DNA of 16,705 nt, from NCBI GenBank assembly GCA_027578815.1, contig JANBTH010000473.1, positions 1 through 16,705 on the forward strand, read 5' to 3'. The notes under the pieces are model-generated. The model was not told the DNA's origin. It ran no database searches and was given only the letters and a program-made list of their open reading frames with translations. Origin of the DNA: Coemansia sp. RSA 1804. Taxonomy: Eukaryota; Kickxellomycota; Kickxellomycetes; Kickxellales; Kickxellaceae. This document shows, one piece after another, positions 1-7,450 of the stretch. Numbering within the stretch: the first letter of the stretch is position 1; each line of letters begins with the position of its first letter. The position numbers and the translations under genes are program-made.

Positions 1-508
1 TACAGATTGAATGACGTGATCTGATTACGAAGGGGCATTGTTTCTAGAGTATTTTTCAATATGAAAAGTATCTGCACCGTACAACAACCTCCAGCCACAA
101 GCTTATTCACAAGTTTAATTGAGCAATTAGAACCACATAAATAGTTGGTCATGGTCTTGAATATCGGCTCCACATACAGTCAGATCCCACGTAAAAGGCT
201 GCTTTATCTGCCACTTGCAAATGTTGCGGGTGTATCTCAGCAGCTGTGCAAAGGCATCGTTGATATCGCTGGTGCTACTTTTCAGCTTTACCTCGACAAC
301 TGCAAATATATCTTCATATTCAACGCTAAATTTATTTATCTCTGTTTCCATGCCCGGCTTTAATGGCGCTGTCACCAGCCCAATGTCAATATGCAAACCC
401 AGACACTTCATAAATCTCTACAACTTCTTTGTAAGCTTTTATACGTGTAGGTAGCAGTTTGCCTATTAATTCAGTCAAAATAACATCTGACTCTCTGCGT
501 GAATAGAG
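1..508 (-). pseudogene. FunK1-like fungal protein kinase relic, frameshifted
   Basis: Three minus-strand frames together read like part of the N-terminal half of a fungal-type protein kinase (FunK1 family). Frame 1 is open from 508 to a TGA at 386-388 and contains LTELIGKLLPTRIKAYKEVV. Frame 2 is open from 411 to 127 and carries FAVVEVKLKSS, then QLLRYTRNI, then WDLTVCGADI; the succession VEVK / QLLRYTR / W-LTVCG is what I recall of the region before the kinase lobe in FunK1 proteins. A third frame is open from about 160 to the window edge and may carry the continuation. At least one frame change (389-411) and probably a second (near 127-160) separate the parts, and I see no splice sites that clearly repair them, so a decayed copy is likelier than an intron-bearing gene. 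The kinase catalytic lobe would lie left of the window. Family assignment is from motif memory only. Confidence 0.42.
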
Positions 509-511
509 TCA

Positions 512-1060
512 TGTTTTTGTTTATAATTTTGTTGTTTAAAAAGAATAAACGCTGTTTTTGGCAAGAAATTGTGTTGAATTCAAAGGCAAAGAAACCTTTA
601 TATTGTTTGCTTTTTGTCTATATGCTAGAATTTGGGGTTTCACTCTATTTTTATACTATAGAATATTTATTTATATAGTATAGATTGTAAAGATTCCGAT
701 TTAATATGGCTATATTATGTTGAGAATGAGAGTCGACTTTAAGTCTATATAACAAAAAACACACAAATACACACCCTATTGTTGTAAACACTTTGAACAA
801 TTAGTTTATCGTTAGAATATGCAAAGCACATAGCTTAAACCCCAATACCTTGCTTGTATTCTTACTATCAATTTGGATACATCTGCACAATGTGTTTTTG
901 AAAAGCAAATGCAACAATGTGAAAAAAGAATTGTCACAAGGTAACCCAGAGTTTGCATCTCATGCTTGCTTTTCTTTTGTTACACAAAAAACTATTTTTT
1001 TATTTATTACACTACACTTTCACATTGACGTATTATTCAAACTACCAATTAGTATAGACC
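512..1060. other. AT-rich intergenic, upstream of MATE gene
   Basis: No coding sequence is supported here. The short open frame at 850-1071 has no recognisable protein character. The last 70 bases form the leader of the transporter, with T-rich tracts (984-1010) before the start codon; no unambiguous TATA box can be assigned because the whole stretch is AT-rich. Confidence 0.5.
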
Positions 1061-2590
1061 ATGGCAGTTAACAACAACCTCAACCAAAACATTAGCCACG
1101 GTACTGGCCAGAGATGCAATAGCAACGAGGCAACATCACTTTTGTGCACTTCATTATCAGAGCTGGATACCACTATTGCAAATAGTGACACCAGCGAGCC
1201 ATACCTGAAGGCTGCCAAAAGAGAGTTTAACTGGATTGTCTCAGCATCGTTTTTGACAACTACGACGCTGTTGCTCGAATTCTCGTTTCACACTGCCAAT
1301 GTCTTGGTTGTTGGCCATTTAGGAGCAAAGAAACTTGGCGCAATATCTCTTTCAATGACCTTCCAGGTCATTGTTGCAATGGCACCAACGTTTGGACTTG
1401 TCTCAGCCATGGGCACATTTTGTAGCACAGCATACACAGCCTCGCAAGACAAAATACTAGTTGGGTTTCATTTTCAGCGTGGAATAATTGCTGTTTGCGC
1501 ACACTCTGTGTTAGCTGCAGCGTTGCTTTGGAACTCAGAAGCATGCCTCTTGCTGCTCAGGATAGATCCAGTGATTGCGAGTCTATCGGGACAGTATCTG
1601 CATATTCAACTTTTAAGCCTGCTGCCGTTCTCGTTATTTGAGGCAACAAAGCACTACTTGCAAGCCCAAGGAATTATGCACGCAGCAACAATTATCACTA
1701 TGGTTGTTGCGCCAATTCACTGGATTGTCTGCTACACATTTGTATTGTCGCCAAAGTATGGCATTGGGTTTGTAGCAGCGCCAATCACCAGCGTTGCATC
1801 CAACTGTATGTTACTGGCTGGTATGCTTGTATATGTCTCTAACAGCCGCGTTACAGAATCATGGGGTGGCTGGGACGCTGGCGCATTCCGCAACATGTCT
1901 GCGTTTTACAGTCTAGCAATCCTCTCAGTCATTACAACCTGTGCCAGCTGGATCAGTTTTGAACTGCTTGGCATTGGTGCATCCTACTTTGGAGCTAACC
2001 AGCTTGCCGGAAGTGCAATTATGCTTAATGTACTGGTAATTGTTTATCGCGCTAGCACTGGTATTGGATTCGGCGCTAGTCCCCGCATTGGTAATCTAAT
2101 TGGTGCTGCAAAGCCTCGCCAGGCGCGCATATCGGCCATTGTAACCTTGTTAATGACGACGTTTACAACATCAATCGGCAGTTTGTTTATGGCATTGTAC
2201 TGTGACTGGTGGATACCCATGTATACTGACAATCCTGATGTAGCTCACGAAACAACAAAGCTAATTCCAGTTGCATGTGTACTCACAATAAGTGGCTGTC
2301 TAGGCAATGTCATGGCTGCAATTTTACGCGGGCTTGGACGCCAAAACGTTAGTGCAAATTCATTTTTGTTTGGGTTTGGCGTATCAGCTCTGCCAGTTGC
2401 AATATATCTGGAATACATAAAACACATGGAGTCAATTGGGCTTTGGTGGGGTACATGTGCGGGTGCCCTGTTTGCTCTGACAGTTCAAATTATCTATTTT
2501 TATTTCTTTATTGACTGGAAGGACGAAGTGCGCATTTGTCTTTTGCGGCTCAAGAACAATAGCGGCAGCACCACAGAGCCTAGCAGCTAA
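1061..2590 (+). CDS. MATE-family multidrug/metabolite efflux transporter
   Basis: A single-exon 509-residue integral membrane protein of the multidrug and toxic compound extrusion family. These proteins export organic cations or metabolites in exchange for protons or sodium, at the plasma or vacuolar membrane. After a polar N-terminus of about 55 residues, the sequence is hydrophobic to about residue 485 with spacing compatible with the usual twelve helices. Recognisable family motifs are ASTGIGFGASPRIGNLIGA at 331-349 (the A-S-x-R-x-GN-x-x-GA signature), RGLGRQ at 423-428, and GLWWGTCAG at 460-468. Length is typical of fungal MATE proteins. The start is the ATG in context gaccATGg, with a clear drop to non-coding composition upstream. 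The frame is intact and composition is moderate, unlike the GC-rich genes at the right of the window. Substrate cannot be read from the sequence. Confidence 0.93.
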   Translation: MAVNNNLNQNISHGTGQRCNSNEATSLLCTSLSELDTTIANSDTSEPYLKAAKREFNWIVSASFLTTTTLLLEFSFHTANVLVVGHLGAKKLGAISLSMTFQVIVAMAPTFGLVSAMGTFCSTAYTASQDKILVGFHFQRGIIAVCAHSVLAAALLWNSEACLLLLRIDPVIASLSGQYLHIQLLSLLPFSLFEATKHYLQAQGIMHAATIITMVVAPIHWIVCYTFVLSPKYGIGFVAAPITSVASNCMLLAGMLVYVSNSRVTESWGGWDAGAFRNMSAFYSLAILSVITTCASWISFELLGIGASYFGANQLAGSAIMLNVLVIVYRASTGIGFGASPRIGNLIGAAKPRQARISAIVTLLMTTFTTSIGSLFMALYCDWWIPMYTDNPDVAHETTKLIPVACVLTISGCLGNVMAAILRGLGRQNVSANSFLFGFGVSALPVAIYLEYIKHMESIGLWWGTCAGALFALTVQIIYFYFFIDWKDEVRICLLRLKNNSGSTTEPSS

Positions 2591-2742
2591 GAAGCATTCT
2601 TAACACGTAAATTCTTGGTTACCCTTGAGTTTTGTGTAACTATTGATAAAAACCAAATAACCATTCAACAGATATATGAGAATATTTATTGTCAAAGTAA
2701 CCTAGAAACGTTAAAGACAATATTTGTATATCACATATATCA

Positions 2743-3126
2743 TCATGCACGCGCCAAACGATCTATACGTTTTATGTTTCGTCCATCATTAAGCTCGTGA
2801 TATAAACTGTCTTCATTAGCATGCTTTGAAGCTTCTTGACTAGCCCTTTCTTTTTTCTGTGCAGCTATCTTTTCTTGTTCCTGTCTATATTTTGCCATTT
2901 CTGTACTACTCATTCCAATCTCTGTAGAGCCAGAGGTTGGAGAAGGCTTAACAACTACTACTTTTCTAAACCTTTTTGGCTTTGGCTTTGAATTTTGTTC
3001 TGTGCTATTGCCCATTTTAGTTAGTATTATGATTGAGTAAGGAAATGTGTAGACAATCAAAGGAATTGTAGGCAGTACATTCAAACAACTTTTTATACCC
3101 TTAATGTTATTGTGAATTTCTGTCAT
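2743..3126 (-). CDS. Small charged hypothetical protein, probably two exons
   Basis: I do not recognise this protein. The continuous frame encodes 127 residues, but the sequence suggests an intron at 3098-3000 (99 bp). It has a GT at 3098-3097, a perfect TACTAAC branch site at 3026-3020 and an AG at 3001-3000, and its removal keeps the frame. Splicing would give 94 residues (exons 3126-3099 and 2999-2743) and would delete a hydrophobic stretch (VLPTIPLIVYTFPYSIIIL) that looks like translated intron. The remaining protein is hydrophilic. It has a basic segment PKPKRFRKVVVVKPSP, a Ser/Thr-rich linker, then an Ala/Lys/Glu/Gln-rich probable helix (MAKYRQEQEKIAAQKKERAS) and a C-terminus ending RNIKRIDRLARA. 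The 5' splice site GTATAA is weak, a closer AG (3006-3005) would break the frame, and an internal ATG at 3015 could start a 90-residue unspliced product. The pattern of charged residues argues for a real gene; function is unknown. Confidence 0.5.
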   Translation of the reverse strand: MTEIHNNIKGIKSCLNVLPTIPLIVYTFPYSIIILTKMGNSTEQNSKPKPKRFRKVVVVKPSPTSGSTEIGMSSTEMAKYRQEQEKIAAQKKERASQEASKHANEDSLYHELNDGRNIKRIDRLARA

Positions 3127-3913
3127 AGATTGTAGGTGTAATTAAACGGATTCAATATTAAAATAAATAAATTCAGAAACTATCAGCTGATTTTCCTAGT
3201 TATAAAGTGCAAAATGTAGCAGTCGTTAGCTATTATATTAATGCCATTATACACATGAATTCAATTACCCTCATCTTTGAAATTGGGGCAAATGTTTTCC
3301 GCTGACTGGACAAACATTAAGCTGACTGCTCACTAACAAACAAAGCAAAAAACAAATATTTTAATTAACAAATAACATTCCACAGCTCAGCGTTAAAGTG
3401 TTTTTAATGCCAATCTATCTGTCAAAATTGCGTTTTTGAAATGCTTTTTGAGATTATAATAAAAAGGTGGGGCGTATAGCGGAGTATCGCAAAAAATTTT
3501 CTGTCTCACAATAAAGCTGATAGGGCATCCTTTACTATAATAGCTTTGTTGAGAAGATGTGTTTCCAGATGCTGTAATACCATATTAAGGCTTGGGTATA
3601 TTTCTGACTATGCATTGTTTATTAAAAAAAGCAGCCATTAAGAACATTTGTTTTAATTTTTTTTCTAAATCGTTACAAAGCATTTCTATTCATGTTTACA
3701 TGTAATAAATGCGTTTCAAGATTGCCTATACCGCCACTAAAGATTTATGTAGAATTTTGCATATATTGTAATTGTTGATAACGTTGTCATTAAATACATT
3801 TGGCTGGTGTTGTAGATTTCCAATATCTATAATGTTTTTTAAAAACAGCCTAGCAACAATAATTTTGTAATTATTGCAGTATTAAATTTCTTAAGTATCT
3901 GTTGCTCAGAGCA
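3127..3913. other. AT-rich intergenic, nothing recognised
   Basis: About 790 bases of AT-rich sequence. I see no open frame with protein character, no tRNA and no copy of the repeats found further right. It contains only homopolymeric A/T tracts. Confidence 0.5.
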
Positions 3914-4047
3914 ATGAGTGAGATCCTGAGATCAGCGACTAATATCAATCAACTCTGATAATGATACGCGACTCTGTATGATGAGTGATGATCTGAGATC
4001 GGTGTCTAACACAACATCCTCACAAAAGATAATAAGAATGTTATGAG
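3914..4047 (+). repeat. Diverged tandem duplication, 67-bp period
   Basis: Two head-to-tail units start at 3914 (ATGAGTGA-GATCCTGAGATC) and 3981 (ATGAGTGATGATC-TGAGATC). They stay alignable through the following GACTAATA / TCTAACAC and GATAATGATAC / GATAATAAGAA segments. The match is strong over the first 30 bases and decays afterwards. It lies just left of the inverted-repeat block and could be a degraded part of an older element. No coding content is seen. Confidence 0.5.
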
Positions 4048-4072
4048 CTGTACCGAACAATGAGCGCCAACG

Positions 4073-4089
4073 TATAAAAGCCGCGGCTT
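4073..4089 (+). promoter_or_regulatory. TATA-like box abutting a GC palindrome (tentative)
   Basis: TATAAAAG at 4073-4080 runs into a perfect 12-base palindrome AAGCCGCGGCTT at 4078-4089. This is a local GC island within very AT-rich DNA, about 35 bases before the left end of repeat A. It could be a promoter remnant of a mobile element or a chance match; no transcript or gene can be assigned to it. Confidence 0.2.
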
Positions 4090-4122
4090 GTCCTGAATAG
4101 TAGTTTGATAGGTTTCCTTATA

Positions 4123-4310
4123 GGAAATTAGCTTTAATTTAAAAAATAAATGTGGTGAACTTTCTGCACCGAAAGTTCCCTCGGGATCCGCCTCCACTTT
4201 CGGTGCAAGCTACCAAAAGACGACTCTTTCAGAGTCTTGAGGGCAGATCCCTTGACTATTAATTGATTTTCTTAATTGGTACTGATATTATTATACTTTT
4301 AATTGATCTC
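4123..4310 (+). repeat. Repeat A (inverted partner at 5965-6152)
   Basis: About 188 bases that recur in inverted orientation at 5965-6152, with roughly nine in ten bases matching by eye. Internally it is palindrome-rich: TGCACCGAAAG (4165-4175) pairs with CTTTCGGTGCA (4197-4207), GACTCTTTCAGAGTC lies at 4222-4236, and the GC-rich GGGATCCGCC / GGGCAGATCCC segments are partly complementary. No protein is encoded. Together with A' it could be the terminal repeats of an old foldback-type element or two copies of a dispersed structured repeat. Confidence 0.8.
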
Positions 4311-4420
4311 CAGTGTGCAATGCTCTCCATGCAAAAAGGATTGGGTGCAATTGTCAAGTCCAAGAAGCCCCATTTCTTTCCAAAGAATGTGAGAACATGT
4401 CTTGACTAGGCAAATGCCTA

Positions 4421-4551
4421 CAATGTGTCACGCTTGTATCTGCAGCACATGTTTTAGCTGTGTTTACAGCTTGTGATAACATCTGCGTTGTCACGTGATT
4501 TTAGCGAAGATTAAATTATAAGGGAATTTAGCACTGATTACGGCTGGTCTA
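4421..4551 (+). repeat. Repeat B, left arm of inverted pair
   Basis: About 130 bases are repeated in inverted orientation at about 4936-5067. The best-conserved core is the segment from GCTTGTATCTGCAGCACATG through the TTTACAGCTTGTGATAACAT region; similarity continues through the GTAATCAG...TAAATTCCC part. The two arms enclose about 385 bases, including repeat C1. This is consistent with an older foldback or MITE-type element into which C1 later inserted. No coding content. Confidence 0.75.
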
Positions 4552-4622
4552 GTAACAGGACAGTTAAATACCCTGATGGAGACATCGCAAGTTATTACTT
4601 TCTTTCTTTTCAGAAGGTATCG

Positions 4623-4858
4623 TAGATTTTTTTATTCCAATAAAATAACATCTTCAAAACTCCCTCCAGAAACATCCTCCTTACTTATAGTGAATATCGG
4701 TGCTTTTATAGCCACCGATCATCCACTATTAAATGAGTACACTACTATAGATCAAATCCTAATACGAAAATGCTACTTTTGATGACCAGAGATGTTTACT
4801 TTTGCATCGAATGTTAACATTCCGATCAAATGTTAACATCTCCTATGTCATCATAACA
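4623..4858 (+). repeat. Repeat C1, solo copy of the 236-bp terminal repeat
   Basis: This is a third, unpaired copy of the terminal repeat of the 5713-6712 element, in the same orientation as its left end and differing at only a few positions. It starts TAGATTTTTTTATTCC and ends ATCATAACA. Features shared by all copies are an imperfect hairpin at 4688-4728 (TAGTG..ATCGGTG...CACCGAT..CACTA), the perfect palindrome GAATGTTAACATTC, and a further TGTTAACA. The open frame at 4576-4782 across it has the same C-terminal peptide as the frame at 5676-5873 simply because both read the repeat. It may be a solo end left by recombination or a short member of the family. Confidence 0.8.
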
Positions 4859-5515
4859 GAAGGGCAGTTTTAGTTTTTATTCTTATTTATAAACAGAGAA
4901 ATATTTACTCCAAGTTACTCCTCTTCCTCCTCAGTCTAGTTCCTTACATGTAATCAGGACTAAATTCCCATATGATTTAATTTCTGCTAAAACCATGTGA
5001 CAATGCAAATGTTATCACAAGCTGTAAACACAGCTAAAACATGTGCTGCAGATACAAGCATGACAATGAGGGTGACAGATTGTCACACTATTAAAAAGGG
5101 TGATTGGCTTCACTGGTTGAATAGACCTTTTCCTAGAAACTCAATGGATTAAAGGGTTCTATGAGATTTTTTTTGTGATTTTTACTGTTCTACACTTCTT
5201 ATTACAGTGATATTATACTTTCACTATGCATTTATTATCATTTAATAATGTGTAAATGATGTAGTCATATTAAGAAACAGGAAATATGTTACACTCATGG
5301 AAAATGATAATTGCTGCATTATACATTGAAGAATATTAAAATATAAGGCAAAAAATTCTAGAGAGTATCATTTTCAGTATATAAATGGTTAAAATTTCTT
5401 GTCTAAATAATTCCTCATTTTTTGCATCAGCTTAATTCATCTTATGTCTTGGCATATACACTACAAACAATTAGCATTGGACACAGCTTTCAAACATAGC
5501 AGCTAAATAATCATC
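4859..5515. other. AT-rich spacer between repeats
   Basis: Apart from the right arm of inverted repeat B (about 4936-5067) this stretch shows no gene. The 350 bases before 5516 would be the promoter and leader of the small interrupted ORF; no clear promoter element stands out from the A/T background. Confidence 0.4.
4936..5067 (-). repeat. Repeat B', right arm of inverted pair
   Basis: Reverse complement of the 4421-4551 repeat. It shares the exact block around CATGTGCTGCAGATACAAGC (compare CTTGTATCTGCAGCACATG on the left arm) and a longer diverged part. The arms differ at several sites, so this pair is older than the C copies. Confidence 0.75.
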
Positions 5516-5964
5516 ATGAGTGGCACCGCTTTACAAGAACTTTATAGTTTTGTAGATAATATAGATGGAGATGTGGTAGTTATGTGCCCACGATCAAATC
5601 GTAATAAGACATTTTATGTTCAAAAAGTAGGTGATGCAAGAGTGTGCAAAAGTTTTGCAGTTATATTATTAGATCATGCATACATTGCACGTGATCTGCA
5701 CAACAACTATCATAGATTTTTTTATTCAAAATAAAATAACATCTTCAAAACTCCCTCTAGAAACATCCTCCTTACTAATAGTGAATATCGGTGCTTTTAT
5801 AGCCACCGATCATCCACTATTAAATGAGTACACTACTATAGATCAAATCCTAATACGAAAATGCTACTTTTGATGACCAGAGATGTTTACTTTTGCATCG
5901 AATGTTAACATTCCAATCAAATGTTAACATCTCCTATGTTATCATAACAACAACTCTATCACTG

Positions 5965-6152
5965 AAGATCAATTAAAAGTATAATAATATCAGTACTAAT
6001 TAAGGAAATCAATTGGTAGTTAAGGGATCTGCCCTCAAGACTCTGAAAGAGTCGTCTTTCAGTAGCTTGCACCAAAAGTGGGGGCAGATCCTGAGGGAAC
6101 TTTTGGTGCAGAAAGTTCACCACATTTATTTTATAAATTAAAAATAATTTCC
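5965..6152 (-). repeat. Repeat A' inside the 1.0-kb element
   Basis: Inverted copy of 4123-4310, starting only 15 bases inside the left terminal repeat of the mobile element. Its long stem is TGCACCAAAAG (6068-6078) with CTTTTGGTGCA (6100-6110). Compared with copy A, one base pair of this stem is changed on both arms, so pairing is kept. Two G-rich segments that pair weakly in A are also present here. Confidence 0.8.
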
Positions 6153-6200
6153 ACTATTTAGATGATCAAGATTATTATTATAAATTATTATATCTCAAGC

Positions 6201-6229
6201 ATATTACCTGTCCATTGGACAGGTAATAT
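6201..6229. repeat. Near-perfect palindrome (14-bp stem)
   Basis: ATATTACCTGTCCA and TGGACAGGTAATAT are exact reverse complements separated by one T. Flanking CTCAAGC (6194-6200) and ACTTGAG (6238-6244) can extend the pairing after a bulge. A second hairpin, GTGTATC...GATACAC, follows at about 6243-6263. The position is the centre of the interior of the mobile element; the function is unknown. Confidence 0.8.
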
Positions 6230-6804
6230 AGTGAGAGACTTGAGTGTATCATTAGTGGATACACACTTCTTTTCTACTATTGTAGACTTTAGTGGAGATA
6301 GGATGCTCTTGTTTGTTTATAAAGAACTAGTAGAAATAATAATAAAAAGTTTTCATGCACCATGGCTCTGGCCTGCCAGCTCTGCAGAGTATCATGTGCC
6401 ACCATTAATGTTACAACATTATGACAACCAATTAAGCTGAGTATTATAAAATTAAGGAGACAGACAAGAAGCAATGTGTTATGATAACATAGGAGATGTT
6501 AACATTTGATTGGAATGTTAACATTCGATGCAAAAGTAAACATCTCTGGTCATCAAAAGTAGCATTTTCGTATTAGGATTTGATCTATAGTAGTGTACTC
6601 ATTTAATAGTGGATGATCGGTGGCTATAAAAGCACCGATATTCACTATTAGTAAGGAGGGTGTTTCTGGAGGGAGTTTTGAGGATGTTATTTTATTTTAA
6701 TAAGAAAATCTACAATACAATGTTTTATTATTTGGTGTTTAGAGCTAGTAATTGTTTTTCAATTTGTAGTGTCTGGTATGAAGCACAGGGTTTTCTTTGA
6801 TTAA

Positions 6805-7378
6805 TAAAAGTAAGAATTTCATATTAATAGTGGTAGATAAAATTAGAGTAGCTGCACAATGGGATTTGGTAAAAGCATACCACCTGGTTTATCCAAACAC
6901 TCTTTGTACATGCTGTGTGGTATAATATAAGAGATATATTTGGTATAATAGAAAATGACTAAAGGAAGCCAACCTGGACTCCACATCAGATCCTGGAGGG
7001 GTGGGCTGTTTATATCTAGCAACACTACATTGATTTAATCCTATGACATGTTGCATAAGTTGCTTAGTATGCATGAAAACAGCTCTTTTCAGTGCCACTT
7101 TGGCAAAGGGAGTGCCTGCTCAGAAAATTTAATGTATTATTTAAAAATTAACAGCAACAGAAAGCAATCTATTTCATTAGAGACTAGATTTTCAAATAAG
7201 TTAACTAAACATTGTTGTCACCATAAACATACCAAAATATAAAACCTGAGCAAATAACTGTAATAAAATGTTTTTATAAAGCGGATTCTTTCTTTTTTTT
7301 AATAAAAAAGGCTTACTCTTTTCTACATTGTTCAGTAACAAAAGTTAGAGTAGTAACACTAAATGCTGCACAAAAGAA
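6805..7378. other. AT-rich intergenic with weak coding-like frames
   Basis: Short overlapping minus-strand frames at 6843-7025 and 6889-7098 have some protein-like composition but no motif I recognise. They overlap in different frames and could be a decayed gene or transposon remnant. Nothing firmer can be said. Confidence 0.3.
7372..7375 (-). terminator. Pol III T-tract after tRNA-Pro
   Basis: On the minus strand the bases following the discriminator are TTC then TTTT, a minimal RNA polymerase III termination signal four bases past the mature 3' end. Confidence 0.6.
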
Positions 7379-7450
7379 GGGCTCAGCCGGGACTTGAACC
7401 CGGGACCTCTCGCACCCAAAGCGAGAATCATACCGCTAGACCACTAAGCC
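7379..7450 (-). tRNA. tRNA-Pro(UGG)
   Basis: Seventy-two bases fold as a full cloverleaf. The acceptor arm is GGCTTAG with CTGAGCC, the anticodon arm is CTCGC-TTTGGGT-GCGAG, and the T arm is CCGGG-TTCAAGT-CCCGG, with discriminator C. The anticodon is TGG at 7416-7418, reading proline CCA codons. The internal B box GGTTCAAGTCC is canonical. No intron is present and CCA is not encoded, as expected for a eukaryotic nuclear tRNA gene. It stands alone between AT-rich spacers. Confidence 0.96.

Larger units (their letters stand above)
5713..6712. mobile_element. Non-autonomous TA-flanked element with 236-bp terminal inverted repeats
   Basis: The left end 5713-5949 and the right end 6477-6712 are inverted copies of each other with about half a dozen differences by eye. 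Both outer ends read TA followed by GATTTT, consistent with a duplicated TA target as in Tc1/mariner-like and related DNA elements. The 527-base interior holds repeat A' (5965-6152), a strong hairpin (6201-6229) and an open frame at 6162-6440 with no recognisable domain. No transposase is encoded, so it would depend on one elsewhere. The near identity of its ends and the extra copy at 4623-4858 suggest fairly recent activity of the family. It interrupts the small ORF that starts at 5516. Confidence 0.7.
5516..6804 (+). pseudogene. Small unrecognised ORF interrupted by a TA-flanked element
   Basis: An ATG at 5516 opens 65 codons of reasonable protein character (MSGTALQELYSFVDNIDGD at the N-terminus, then VVVMCPRSNRNKTFYVQKV). 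The frame runs into the left end of the repeat element at 5713 and stops after a few more codons. If one TA is kept and 5715-6712 is removed, the frame continues without a stop for 30 more codons from 6713 to a TAA at 6802-6804, giving about 96 residues whose tail is hydrophobic (LELVIVFQFVV). That is the pattern expected of a gene broken by insertion. I do not recognise the protein. An open run of 30 codons in AT-rich DNA is only moderately unlikely by chance, so this remains tentative. Confidence 0.3.

Noticed and set aside
3960..4010. Box C/D snoRNA (ATGATGA and CTGA motifs near 3978-3996)
   Set aside because: The boxes are only about ten bases apart and no terminal stem is seen; the motifs come from the tandem repeat.
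4576..5873. Duplicated small gene (same C-terminal peptide at 4782 and 5873)
   Set aside because: The shared peptide is just the translation of repeat C in its two direct copies.
6162..6440. Transposase or other gene inside the 1.0-kb element
   Set aside because: The 92-residue frame crosses the hairpins, has no DDE/D or DNA-binding motif, and its composition follows the AT-rich background.
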